Shown here: piece by piece, positions 17,878 to 27,500 of the stretch | Layout of the letters: each line of letters starts with the position of its first letter | Position numbering within the stretch: the first letter of the stretch is position 1 | Source: Hellea sp. | GTDB taxonomy: Bacteria; Pseudomonadota; Alphaproteobacteria; Caulobacterales; Maricaulaceae | Assembly (NCBI GenBank): GCA_013002305.1 | Contig: JABDKG010000071.1 | Coordinates: 18,602-82,601, forward strand | Reading direction: 5' to 3' | DNA: 64,000 bases | Translations under genes and position numbers: made by a program | Notes under the pieces: model-generated | Told to the model about the DNA's origin: nothing | Database searches by the model: none | The model's input: the letters and a program-made list of their open reading frames with translations, nothing else

Positions 17878-18948
17878 ATGACCGACTTTTATCTTCTCGC
17901 CGCTGAACGGACCTGCAGCGCCAAATCATTGGCGGCTGAAGCCTACCGCAATCCGGCTGAGGATACGGTCAAAAACTTCCTAAAGGCCAACAGTTTTAAA
18001 AGCCATGGTGATCGGATGGTTCGCGGCGAGCTTTACGCTGTGCCAAGCTTGTCCGAAGGACCAAGGCTTGAGCCGGGACAGGTTGGGAAAGCGGTTTCAA
18101 AAACTAATTTTATGGTTCGTAATCAGCGCGCCAAACCGGCGCCCGAAGAATTTAACGCTAACTTCCACTGGTTACATGATCTTGTGTCATCGGATCGAAC
18201 TAAAATTGGTTTAACCACCGCCGAGGGCACGATGAATTATTTCGGCGCGCGCGCCGACCGGATCGCCAATCTGTTTGAAGATTATGAAGCCGCCTATAGA
18301 GTTACAGCGCTGAGCGGATCGGATTTTCTCAAAGGTACGGCCGCCAATAGTGCGCGACATTTTATCGAAAAAGATTTGACCCATCAGCTGACCGGCATTT
18401 CGCGCAGAATGTTCCTTGAGAACCCGCACCGCACCTCTCTTAAAGACCAAATGGGGATCAGCCATAAGTCGCTTCGCAATCAAGTTAAGACCGGGAAAGA
18501 TTTAAGCGACCTGAATGCTATTTCCAATTCGGCAGCCAAGGCCAGAGGCGTCACGGCCCATTTGCGGCGCGGCGGCTATGTTGTCAAAGCCATGTCGGTC
18601 GGCTCGACATATTTGGATGTTAAATCTGCTTTCGACACTGGCGGAACCGAGGCCGGGATGATGAAGGCCGGCGAAGAGAGTTTTAAATTGGCCGGCAGCG
18701 TTGCCGGCGGCTCGGCTGGGGCTATGGCGGGGACCTGGATTGCCGGGGGCCTGATTACATTTTTCGGGGTCTCGACCGGCGGTCTCGGATTTGTCGCGAT
18801 TGCAGTGGGCGGCGCGGTGGTTGGGTCAGTCGCGGGCGGCGCGATAGGCGAGTCTCTCGGTGACACAGCCTGGGGCGAATGGGGCGATGATATCTATACG
18901 ATCGGTGATGAAGGCGTTGAATATTTGCAGAAAAAATTCATCGACTAA
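17878..18948 (+). CDS. Candidate T6SS effector with a glycine-rich transmembrane C-terminus
   Basis: 356-aa protein with no signal peptide. The N-terminal 250 residues are hydrophilic and mostly helical, with Asn/Lys-rich stretches. Residues about 271-325 form a hydrophobic Gly/Ala hairpin (GGSAGAMAGTWIAGGLITFF; AIAVGGAVVGSVAGGAIGE) of the glycine-zipper kind seen in pore-forming and membrane-inserting bacterial toxins. A short acidic tail follows. It is unlike normal inner-membrane proteins, which carry their helices throughout. With the T6SS upstream, a pore-forming or membrane-active cargo is the best guess. No immunity gene is obvious next to it; the 189-aa protein is the only close partner, and it lacks membrane helices. 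Confidence 0.72.
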   Translation: MTDFYLLAAERTCSAKSLAAEAYRNPAEDTVKNFLKANSFKSHGDRMVRGELYAVPSLSEGPRLEPGQVGKAVSKTNFMVRNQRAKPAPEEFNANFHWLHDLVSSDRTKIGLTTAEGTMNYFGARADRIANLFEDYEAAYRVTALSGSDFLKGTAANSARHFIEKDLTHQLTGISRRMFLENPHRTSLKDQMGISHKSLRNQVKTGKDLSDLNAISNSAAKARGVTAHLRRGGYVVKAMSVGSTYLDVKSAFDTGGTEAGMMKAGEESFKLAGSVAGGSAGAMAGTWIAGGLITFFGVSTGGLGFVAIAVGGAVVGSVAGGAIGESLGDTAWGEWGDDIYTIGDEGVEYLQKKFID

Positions 18949-18962
18949 TTCCGGGACAAAAA

Positions 18963-18981
18963 AAGCGGCCCTGAGCCGCTT
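18963..18981 (-). terminator. Rho-independent terminator of the Rieske gene (possibly two-way)
   Basis: AAGCGGC (18963-18969) pairs perfectly with GCCGCTT (18975-18981) across a five-base loop. Read leftward, the stem is followed by a run of seven T (complement of the A-run 18956-18964), just after the Rieske oxygenase stop. Read rightward there is no long T-run, but it may still help to end the effector transcript. Confidence 0.75.
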
Positions 18982-18992
18982 GATTTCAATGC

Positions 18993-20066
18993 CTATTCCG
19001 CGGCGTCTGGCCAAGGATCTCTTGCTGTTCCTTTAACTGGATAATTGCCATTGACAGCCTCTTGATATTTTTTGGCGTCTTTGCGCGGATTATAAAATTG
19101 CTTGTACCAGGTCCGGGTTTTGCCGAACGGGCCGTCGCCGGGCACTTGCATAACCTGCAAACAAGGCTGTTTATTGGCCCAGACGTCAAAATCCTGATAA
19201 AGTGCAGCGCGGGACATTTCCTGATAGGCGGCAATCGCGCCTTTATCTTCTTCTGACGGGGGATAATTGGGCGGCTCAACCATGAGCGCGTGCCAAGCGT
19301 GAACCGTACCGTCCTCAACAGGCGTATGCGCGACCAGCATGATCGAATTATAATAGCCGTCCATCTTGCTCATCAAGAGGCCCGGTCCTGTATACCAAGT
19401 GTCATTGACGAGGACGTCATCCGACAGGGTTTTGTGACCGGCGGCAAGTTTCTGCCACACCTTGTGATCCTGATAGATATTTTCGAAATACTCGATATTT
19501 TGTGACCCATGGATAGGCTCGAGGTGGGCCTTGTCCGTGATATTATCGACCACTTCTTGGGAGTGACAGCCAAGGCCGCCAAGATCATCAATCTTCCAAT
19601 TGACCCACTTCTCATCATCCCATTCAGGCAGCGGATGTGGTTCGTAATCCGGCTCGCCCTCTTCCTCATCATGCCAGATCAAAACCAGACCGCCCCATTC
19701 CCGAACCGGGAAGGCGCGAATTTTCGCCGCCTTTGGAATCGGCGCTGGCGAGTAGGGGATTTCATTGCACTTACCATCCGGGCCAAATTTCCAGCCATGA
19801 TATGGACAGCGAATATCGTCGCCGTCAACCTGCTTGCCATCAAGCACGACATAGCTGGTCGTGTTCTTGGCGAGGTGGGTTTTCATGTGCGGGCAGTAAG
19901 CGTCCATCACGACGACTTTGCCGCTTTCGCCGCGATACATAATCATGTCGCGGCCAAAATAACGTAGCGCAACAGGCGTGTTCGTGGCGTTCTTGGCTTC
20001 GCCGACGACAAACCATCCGCGTGGGAATGTGAATTCGCCTATGCCATATTCTGCTGTTGTTGCCAT
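18993..20066 (-). CDS. Rieske [2Fe-2S] oxygenase, KshA-like terminal oxygenase
   Basis: 357 aa from ATG 20066, with GGGAG seven bases upstream; a longer reading frame runs further 5' but enters the neighbouring intergenic region. The Rieske cluster ligands are C58-x-H60 and C87-x2-H90. The spacing between the two halves is 26 residues, wider than the 15-18 common in the superfamily. The mononuclear iron site is D178-x2-H181-x4-H186, preceded by Asn175. The overall layout resembles 3-ketosteroid-9-alpha-hydroxylase-type monooxygenases, but the substrate is not certain; no reductase gene is adjacent. An SDR and a molybdenum hydroxylase beside it suggest oxidation of an aromatic, N-heterocyclic or steroid compound. 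Confidence 0.93.
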   Translation of the reverse strand: MATTAEYGIGEFTFPRGWFVVGEAKNATNTPVALRYFGRDMIMYRGESGKVVVMDAYCPHMKTHLAKNTTSYVVLDGKQVDGDDIRCPYHGWKFGPDGKCNEIPYSPAPIPKAAKIRAFPVREWGGLVLIWHDEEEGEPDYEPHPLPEWDDEKWVNWKIDDLGGLGCHSQEVVDNITDKAHLEPIHGSQNIEYFENIYQDHKVWQKLAAGHKTLSDDVLVNDTWYTGPGLLMSKMDGYYNSIMLVAHTPVEDGTVHAWHALMVEPPNYPPSEEDKGAIAAYQEMSRAALYQDFDVWANKQPCLQVMQVPGDGPFGKTRTWYKQFYNPRKDAKKYQEAVNGNYPVKGTARDPWPDAAE

Positions 20067-20188
20067 TGTGAGCTCCCGGTATTTTCTTATCGCGCAGTTT
20101 TGCGCCAAAAAACTACGCATTTCAAGCGTTTTGGACGTTAAAAATGTCCCAATGCGTAGTGTTTCGCCTAGTTTACTACGCGTTATGC
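20067..20188 (-). promoter_or_regulatory. Rieske gene upstream region with three copies of ACTACGC[AG]TT
   Basis: Between the SDR stop and the Rieske start. ACTACGCATT lies at 20112-20121, its exact reverse complement AATGCGTAGT at 20151-20160, and a third near copy ACTACGCGTT at 20175-20184. The first two can also form a long hairpin with an inner GGAC/GTCC stem (20133-20136/20146-20149). Three spaced copies in a promoter suggest an operator for a dimeric regulator, but an RNA structure is also possible. Confidence 0.55.
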
Positions 20189-20962
20189 CTAGAGTCCATA
20201 TCCGCCCGACACATTGATCTGCTGTCCGGTGATATATTGCGCGTTGTTGGAGGCAAGAAATATAGCGGCCTGCGCGATCTCTTCCGGTTGTCCCCAACGC
20301 TTGAGCGCGAGGTTCTTCTGCACTTCTGTGACCCATTCCTCGGTAAACACGCCTTGTTTGGTCAGCTCTAAAAACATGCCGGCTTCGATCACGCCAACCA
20401 ATACAGAGTTGGCGCGAATATTGTTGACGCCTTCTTCGCGGGCAATGCCTTTGACCAGGCTTTCATTGGCGGCCTTGGGCGCGACGGAGAGAAAATCCTT
20501 GGGCGGAAAACTGACATCACCCGCAGAGCCCAAATGCACAAACGATCCACCACCTTGTTCACGCATATGATTGATCAAATGTTTGGCGGCGTTAAAGAAG
20601 CCGTGAACTTCGACATCGATCGCAGTCTTCCATTGCTCTGACGTGGATTCTTGAATGAGGACTTGCTCGACCAGAGGCCCGGCGCCCCAGACCATGGTGT
20701 GGATCCGGCCATGTTCTTTGATCGCCTCATCGATCGCGGCGCTCAGAGCATTGATATCAGTGACGTCACATTGATGGCGCGTTGCTTTTTGTCCCGCCGC
20801 CTCAATTTCGGACGCAACCACTTTGGACAGATCTTCTTTGGTACGATACATCACCGCAAGGTCGCTGCCGGCTTTACTAAATTCCCGCGCTACGATCTTG
20901 CCAATACCGCCTGTCGCGCCAAACACCATGGTCGCGCCCTTTGGAAATAATGCGTCTGTCAT
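20189..20962 (-). CDS. SDR-family protein lacking the catalytic tyrosine
   Basis: 257 aa from ATG 20962, with GGAGG closely upstream. The N-terminal cofactor motif is FGATGGIG and the C-terminus ends ITGQQINVSGGYGL, both classical SDR features. The Ser of the active site is in VHLGSAG. The YxxxK signature reads S-V-A-P-K, with a clear TCC codon where Tyr is expected, so the usual proton-relay residue is absent. A few SDR members lose it and become binding or regulatory proteins or use other residues. It is transcribed leftward toward the Rieske gene and lies divergent to the iorAB-type genes, so it probably belongs to the same pathway. Confidence 0.9.
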   Translation of the reverse strand: MTDALFPKGATMVFGATGGIGKIVAREFSKAGSDLAVMYRTKEDLSKVVASEIEAAGQKATRHQCDVTDINALSAAIDEAIKEHGRIHTMVWGAGPLVEQVLIQESTSEQWKTAIDVEVHGFFNAAKHLINHMREQGGGSFVHLGSAGDVSFPPKDFLSVAPKAANESLVKGIAREEGVNNIRANSVLVGVIEAGMFLELTKQGVFTEEWVTEVQKNLALKRWGQPEEIAQAAIFLASNNAQYITGQQINVSGGYGL

Positions 20963-21120
20963 AAAGCCTCCGAATTTCACGACTATCCAAACAGGAAATA
21001 TCGGGACAATTCAAGCGCAGGATCATAATTATCTATGCAGGGTCGACGAAATTGTTGGGTGGATTTTTCGGCGATTAGACGATAGGCCTACGCAGACCCT
21101 TAAGTGCTTGAAGGCAAGTT

Positions 21121-21582
21121 ATGACCAAGCTGATCGTGAATGGTATCGAGCGGACCCTCGATGTCGAGGAAGACATGCCGCTATTATGGGCGCTGCGCGA
21201 TGAACTGAAAATTCACGGTCCCAAATATGGCTGCGGCATCGCCTTTTGCGGGGCATGTACGGTGCATATTGACGGCGAAGCGGTGAGATCGTGCCAGATG
21301 CCGGTCGGAGATGTTGACGGCGAAATTACGACCATTGAAGGCCTGGGTTCTCCTGAGGCTCCGCACGCGGTTCAGGCCGCCTGGATTGAACATCAGGTTG
21401 CCCAGTGCGGCTATTGCCAAGCCGGCCAGATCATGCAGGCCGCCAGTTTTCTTAGGCAAAATTCTGACCCGGATGACGCGGCAATAGATGATGCGATGTC
21501 AGCAAATTTGTGCCGCTGCGGTACCTATCCAAGGATTAGAGCGGCGGTCAAAACGGCGGCGAAAAAGCTGGGAGGCTCATAA
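21121..21582 (+). CDS. [2Fe-2S] subunit of a molybdenum hydroxylase (IorA type)
   Basis: 153-aa small subunit with two [2Fe-2S] centres. The plant-ferredoxin-like site uses C38, C43, C46 and C58; the second uses C96-x2-C99 and C131-x-C133. It carries electrons from the molybdenum subunit encoded immediately downstream. The length and cysteine spacing match isoquinoline 1-oxidoreductase alpha subunits and the small subunits of related aldehyde oxidases. GAAGG lies upstream of the ATG. Its stop overlaps the start of the large subunit by one base (TAATG). Confidence 0.95.
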   Translation: MTKLIVNGIERTLDVEEDMPLLWALRDELKIHGPKYGCGIAFCGACTVHIDGEAVRSCQMPVGDVDGEITTIEGLGSPEAPHAVQAAWIEHQVAQCGYCQAGQIMQAASFLRQNSDPDDAAIDDAMSANLCRCGTYPRIRAAVKTAAKKLGGS

Positions 21583-23789
21583 TGGGCAAGGCTCGGACGA
21601 TTGCGCGCCGGACATTTCTGGTTGGATCTGTCGCGGTCACGGGCGGCGTCGCTTTTAGCGTCTGGAGGGTCAATACGCCATTCGCAAACCCGCTGCTGGG
21701 TGACTTAAAAGACGGCGAAGCAGCGATCACACCCTTTATCAAAATTGACGGGTCTGGCGTCACGCTGATCACGCCCCGTGCCGATAAGGGTCAGGGCGCT
21801 TACTCTATCCAGACCTATCTCTTGGCGGAAGAGCTGGATGTTGATCCGCTTAAGGTCAAGACGTCTGTCGGCAAACCTGCCAAGGCCTATACAAATTTCG
21901 CGCTTGGCGAAGAGATTATGCCAGGCAGGGGGCATATTTTAGGCAAATTAATGCCGATGCAGATGACAGGCGGCTCTTCAACCGTGCCAGACATGTATGT
22001 TCGCTTGCGACGCGCCGGCGCTGCGGCGCGCGAAACGCTTAAAGAGGCTGCTGCCAAATTGCACAATCTATCGGCAGACAAGCTTAAAACCGAAAATGGC
22101 CATGTCATCCTGCCGAGCGGCGAGAAAATTGCTTATGGCGCTCTGGCCGAAACAGCGGCCAAGATAAACCCTGTCAAAAATGTCAAACTCCGAGACCCTT
22201 CCGAGTGGAAATTTCTCGGCCGGGACATTCAACGCACGGATATTGTCGCCAAATCAACCGGTACGCAGGATTACGGGATTGATATGGAGATGGAGGGGCT
22301 GGTTTACGCGACTGTGCGGGCCAATCCCGGCATTGGCGGCGGCGTTAAATCTTTTGATGCCTCAGACGCGACGAAAATGCGCGGCGTCCATAAAATTATG
22401 CCTGTGGCCCACGGAGTAGCGGTCATAGCGGACAATAGCTGGCGGGCTTTTAAGGCTGCTGAAGCGATAAATATTGAGTGGGAGCCCGGTCCTTACCCGC
22501 CCACATCGGCGCAAATGTGGAAAATACTCGAAAAAAACCTCGTTCCCGGTTCCAAAGCCATCAAAAATCGCAAAGACGGCAATGTTGATGCGGCGTTAAA
22601 GAGCGGTGACGTCATCGAGGCGCAATATCGTGTTCCCTATTTGGCGCACGCGCCGCTCGAGCCGATGAATGCGACGGTTTTGATCACCGATGAACGGGTT
22701 GATATATGGACCGGTACTCAGATACCGGATTTTGTCCAAAAACATGCCGTCAAAATGACCGGACACAAGGCCAAAGACGTTTTTGTGCATGTTTTACCGA
22801 TGGGCGGCAGTTTTGGGCGGCGTCTTGAGGATACTTATGTGCTGCAAACGCTCGAAATCGCGAATTCCATGCGCGGAACGCCCGTCAAAATGACATGGAC
22901 ACGAGAAGAAGACTTTTCCCATGATTATGTCCGGCCAATGGCGCTTTCCAGAGGTCGAGGCACCGTAAAAGACGGGAAGGTCGAGGCTTTTGACCTCGAT
23001 ATTGTCTGTCAATCTATTGCCAAGTCGCAATTTGTCCGTCTGATGGGCTCTGCGCCGCCAATTCCGGATACATCCATCACGCAAGGCGGTGATGATCAGC
23101 CTTATTCCATCCCGAATTACCGCGTAACCGGCTATAAAGCGCCGGAAATGGCGCCGGTCAGCTCATGGCGCTCGGTTGGGGCGTCCCATAATGGCTTCCA
23201 CCATGAGTGTTTTTTGGACGAATTAATCGATGCAGCGGGCGCTGATCCGCTCAAAGAACGTATTCGGTTGCTGCAAAATGACCCTTTATCGGTCAAAGTC
23301 CTTGAAGAAGTCGGGCGCATGAGCGGCTGGACAGGCCATAAACTTGGAAATGGCCGGGGCCGCGGTGTCGCCTTTACCCTGTCATTTGGGGTCCGAACGG
23401 CCGAAATCATCGAGGTCGTCAATACAGAGGCCGGTATAATCATCGAAAAAGTCTGGGGCGCGGCCGAGGTCGGCAAAGTCTTGGATCCTATCAATTTCGA
23501 AGCCCAATTCTCAGGCGGGATCGTTTTTGCCCTTGGGCATGCGATGAATTGCGAGCTGACCTATGAAGATTATTACCCTAAGCAGACCAATTATTATGCC
23601 TATGAGGGGCTAAAACTCTACCAAACCCCGGACATTCAGGTCAAAGGGCTGGAAAATGGGGATCAGATCAAAGGCATGGGAGAGCCAGGCGTTCCGCCCG
23701 CGGCGCCCGCCTTGGCCAATGCGATCTTTGCGGCGACCGGACACCGTATCCGGCAACTCCCGCTATATAAAGCCATCGACTTCGTTTAG
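21582..23789 (+). CDS. Molybdopterin-binding large subunit (IorB type, xanthine oxidase family)
   Basis: 735-aa catalytic subunit. It begins with a twin-arginine type signal ([17 protein letters not shown]), as is common for IorB-like enzymes, so the complex is probably exported as a folded unit with the small subunit or membrane-attached. Conserved blocks are [35 protein letters not shown], the Mo-site [15 protein letters not shown], and near the end [18 protein letters not shown], which contains the essential Glu. Such enzymes hydroxylate N-heterocycles or oxidise aldehydes with water as oxygen source. The third, FAD-binding subunit is absent, as in IorAB; electrons probably go to a cytochrome. 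Confidence 0.94.
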   Translation: MGKARTIARRTFLVGSVAVTGGVAFSVWRVNTPFANPLLGDLKDGEAAITPFIKIDGSGVTLITPRADKGQGAYSIQTYLLAEELDVDPLKVKTSVGKPAKAYTNFALGEEIMPGRGHILGKLMPMQMTGGSSTVPDMYVRLRRAGAAARETLKEAAAKLHNLSADKLKTENGHVILPSGEKIAYGALAETAAKINPVKNVKLRDPSEWKFLGRDIQRTDIVAKSTGTQDYGIDMEMEGLVYATVRANPGIGGGVKSFDASDATKMRGVHKIMPVAHGVAVIADNSWRAFKAAEAINIEWEPGPYPPTSAQMWKILEKNLVPGSKAIKNRKDGNVDAALKSGDVIEAQYRVPYLAHAPLEPMNATVLITDERVDIWTGTQIPDFVQKHAVKMTGHKAKDVFVHVLPMGGSFGRRLEDTYVLQTLEIANSMRGTPVKMTWTREEDFSHDYVRPMALSRGRGTVKDGKVEAFDLDIVCQSIAKSQFVRLMGSAPPIPDTSITQGGDDQPYSIPNYRVTGYKAPEMAPVSSWRSVGASHNGFHHECFLDELIDAAGADPLKERIRLLQNDPLSVKVLEEVGRMSGWTGHKLGNGRGRGVAFTLSFGVRTAEIIEVVNTEAGIIIEKVWGAAEVGKVLDPINFEAQFSGGIVFALGHAMNCELTYEDYYPKQTNYYAYEGLKLYQTPDIQVKGLENGDQIKGMGEPGVPPAAPALANAIFAATGHRIRQLPLYKAIDFV

Positions 23790-23798
23790 GCGAAATAG

Positions 23799-24224
23799 CT
23801 AGCTGGCCTTGGCGATCTTGGCAGCGGCGCGATCATCATAGGCTGCCTGCGCGGCCTCTATTTCAGCCCGGCTCTTGAGGCTCCACTGCAATATAGATTC
23901 GAGCCCCTCTAGATAGGACTGACCCAGTTCAGATAGTCTATAATCCACCCGCGGCGGGATAGAGGCTGTGGCCGTCCTTATGGCCATGCCGTCGCGCTCC
24001 AAACTGCGCAGGGTTTGGGTCAGCATTCGCTGGGAAATATCCGGTATAGCGCCGAGCAGTTCGGAAAAGCGGTGAGAGCCAAAACTCAAATGGGTAATGA
24101 TAAGAACAGGCCATTTCCCACTCAGCTTGGAGAACACTGCCCGGGTCGGACAAAGGTCCATATTATAGAAGATTGCCGGGGCAATATCGGGATTTTTACG
24201 CTGGGTCATTTTCGGGCCATTCAT
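23799..24224 (-). CDS. HxlR-family transcriptional regulator
   Basis: 141-aa winged-helix protein from ATG 24224; a longer frame and a shorter start at 24209 are possible since no strong RBS is seen. The family signature is clear: CPTRAVFSKLSGKWPVLIITHL, FGSHRFSELLGAIPDISQRMLTQTLRSLERDG, then VDYRLSELGQSYL in the wing. The first Cys could sense electrophiles or quinones, as in some HxlR proteins. It is convergent with the molybdenum hydroxylase gene (nine bases between the stops) and divergent from the giant gene. GTTAGTTAC motifs upstream are likely its own operators. Confidence 0.93.
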   Translation of the reverse strand: MNGPKMTQRKNPDIAPAIFYNMDLCPTRAVFSKLSGKWPVLIITHLSFGSHRFSELLGAIPDISQRMLTQTLRSLERDGMAIRTATASIPPRVDYRLSELGQSYLEGLESILQWSLKSRAEIEAAQAAYDDRAAAKIAKAS

Positions 24225-24582
24225 TATACAAATCAGTTTAAAGGGGACGTTAGTTACTTTTTGTAACCAATAAGTAAACACAAAAAAGAACGTTAGTTAT
24301 CCCTCAAAAAGTGCCCAATAATAGGCTAAAAAAGTAACTAACTTACAAGTAGTAATAATTTATTCGGCCAGAAAATTATTCAAAAAAAAACCATTTTTTT
24401 TCACCATAAAATTAACGATTCCATTCGAAAAATAGTTAACGAATCGGGCAAAAAACACGGCGAAAACATGCAGTAATACTGGATTTAAGCCCAAAGATAT
24501 TAATAATTGGCAACACGAATTTTGAACTGAAACATCCTTAGATAGATCATGGTTAACGAGCGCTCGAACTCGTCTTAAGGTT
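24225..24582. promoter_or_regulatory. Divergent promoter region with repeated GTTAGTTAC operators
   Basis: A+T-rich 358-base region between the HxlR gene and the giant gene. ACGTTAGTTAC lies at 24247-24257, ACGTTAGTTAT at 24290-24300, and the inverse GTAACTAAC at 24334-24342; a nearby GTAAC (24263-24267) adds a half site. These match the short GTnnnTAC-like symmetry that HxlR proteins bind and sit close to the hxlR start, so autoregulation is likely. Further right, CGATTC (24416-24421) and GAATCG (24441-24446) form a weak inverted repeat. No gene is supported in this region. Confidence 0.55.
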
Positions 24583-27500
24583 ATGTTTATATTCAAAAAT
24601 CATACCCAACCCATGAAATTTACTTGGGCTAGCATAATGATTCAACTTTTTTGGAAAATGACCGCGGGTGCGTTGTTTGGACGGGGGGAGCGTCGTAAGA
24701 CGCGGAAGCTTGCTACGGGCGCACGCGCAGCGGTCGCGGCGTTGACCTGCGTGTTTATGTCAAATACGGCGCTCGCGACCACTTTCACTGAAACCGTCCC
24801 GAACGGCAATGGGGCCATCCCGAATACATATCCGCCCGTCGGTGGCACCATGTTTGTCCTGATCGGGCAAAACGGAAATATCTATTACCAGTTCGTCAAT
24901 CCGTCGACCCAGTTCGAGGGCTTCCAAAATACCGGTACCCCGACGGCCTTTCAAGGCAGCCCGACATTCCAGCTTGGACCGACGCAAACCCTAAACTGCG
25001 GTACGATATCTTGTACTGATTATTTTGGCGGTTCTATTGTAGAAGGCTATGTCCGTCTCACAGCGCGTGACGGGGATTCCTGCCCTGGCAATTTTGATTA
25101 TCAGGATTTAACGTTCAATGTTAACGGCATCGCCGTTTCTAGCTTCTCTGATCTTCCAGCAAGCTCGGTTGAGCGGACGAACTTTGCAGGTGACACTTCG
25201 CTTGGATTTGAAAATTGTTTCAGAAACCAAGGAACTACGGAAACCAACACAGGCTGGTTTGATCTGACCAGTAATGCGACGCTTCTTGCCAATATATTGT
25301 CAACCGGCGGCACAACCCCGACAATCACGGATACGGACCCTGATGATAATCGCTGGTTTTTTACGGATGGCAATGATGCAACCGGGTCACCGGAAGTTGC
25401 ACCAGGGATCACAATTGAAAAATCTGCGGATAAATCCAGCTATAGTACGGTAGGAGAGGTCGTAACATATAGTTTCCTCGTCACAAATGTCGGGTCGGTG
25501 ACGGTTAATAATATCGTCGTCACTGACAGTTTTATTACCGGGACAATATCCTGCCCGCAGACATCACTGGTAACGGGCGAGTTTATGACCTGTACAGCGA
25601 CCCATACTATATCACAGCAAAACATTGATGATGCAGCTACATTCGTCAACACAGCCGAAGTCAACGGTAATCCGACTGAAGGCCAACTGACCGAACAATC
25701 AGGAGAATTGACCATCACAGGCCCGCCTGCCAACAATACAGGTACGCTGACGAAAACCGCTGATGTCGATACGAATTTGGTGCTTAATGACGTGGTTACT
25801 TATAGTTACCTCGTTGAAAATACAGGCAATATTACCTGGGATAATGTCACAATCGCCGATACTCATAATGGGACGGGTTCTTTATCCGCGATTTCACCGG
25901 CGCCTCTGACATTGAGTCCGGGGCAATCGCAGACTTTTACGGCAACTTATACAATCACTCAGGCAGATGTGGACGCTGGCGTTCCGATTACAAATGCGGC
26001 GCAGATCACAAATACGCCTAAACGCGGGACATTTACATCGCCGACGGCGAACGAATCTGTGTCTACAACCGGCACGGACTCGCTAGATATCGTAAAAGGC
26101 GCGCCTACTTTGAACAATGATGCGGATAGTTCGGGCGACATAACCGCCGGTGACACGCTGGAATATACGGTGACAGTCACCAATGACGGGACCAAAACCC
26201 TCAATAATGTGATCGTTTCCGATACAAACCTGACGCCAGGCTCCAATACATGCGCGAGCGTTGCTCCAGCCGGAACATGTGTCCTGACAGGCACACATAT
26301 TGTATCCCAAGCGGAAGCCAATGCCGGAACCGTTTCCAATACGGCGTCTGTTACGTCAACAGAAGTGCCTGGACCAACGCCCTCTAATACGGTCAATACA
26401 CCTGTCGAGCAGGATCCGGCGCTAACAAATGTTAAAGCGGTTCCGACGCTAAACACTGATGCGGATAGTTCTGGCGATATTACCGCCGGCGATACGCTCG
26501 AATATGTTGTGACGGTCACCAATACTGGCAATATTACGCTTAACAATATCGTTGTTTCTGACACTCAGCTCACACCTTCGTCCAATAGCTGCGCAACCGT
26601 TGCGCCTGGCGGAACCTGTGTCCTGACGGGCACACATCTGGTTTCCCAAGCCGAAGCGGATGCTGGAACGATAGCCAATACTGCATCTGTCACATCGACA
26701 GAAGTGCCAGGCCCGACCCCGTCCAACACCGTCAATACGACCGTTGAGCAAAATTCATCTTTGACCAATGTAAAAGCAAACCCGTCACTAAATACGGACG
26801 CGGATAGTTCCGGCGATATTACGGCTGGTGACACGCTCGAATATGTCGTGACAGTTACCAATACGGGTAATGTTTCCCTGACAAATGTTGTCGTTTCCGA
26901 TAGCCAGCTTACACCATCATCCAATACATGTGCGTCAGTAGCGCCGGGCGCGACTTGTGTCCTGACCGGGACCCATATTGTGTCTCAAAGCGAAGCCAAT
27001 GCCGGCACTATTGCAAATACGGCCTCAGTCACATCGACCGAAGTTCCGGGTCCTACCCCTTCCAATACCGTCAATACGGCCGTTGAGCAGGACGCCGCGC
27101 TGACCAATGTCAAGTCGAGCCCGACCCTCTCTACGGATGCAGATAGTTCCGGCGATATTACCGCGGGCGATACCATCCAATATGTCGTTACCGTCACAAA
27201 CACCGGAAATATTACGCTCAACAATATTGTCGTATCCGACTCACAGCTAACGCCTGGATCCAACACATGTGCGAGCGTCGCGCCGGGCAACACATGCGTG
27301 TTGACGGGCACGCATCTTGTCACTCAAACCGAAGCCAATGCCGGGACTATTGTCAATACGGCAAGCGCTACTTCGACAGAAGTGCCCGGTCCGACACCGT
27401 CAAACACAGTCAATACAACGGTCGAGCAAGACCCGGCGCTAACCAATGTTAAGGCAAACCCAACTCTGACAAATGATGCGGATAGCTCTGGCGACATTAC

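Noticed and set aside
20067..20336. N-terminal extension of the Rieske gene to 20336
   Set aside because: It would overlap the SDR gene and cross the repeated operator motifs; ATG 20066 has a good RBS and matches family length.
24360..24596. 78-codon minus-strand frame upstream of the giant gene
   Set aside because: It covers the A+T-rich promoter region, has no RBS and runs into the giant gene start.
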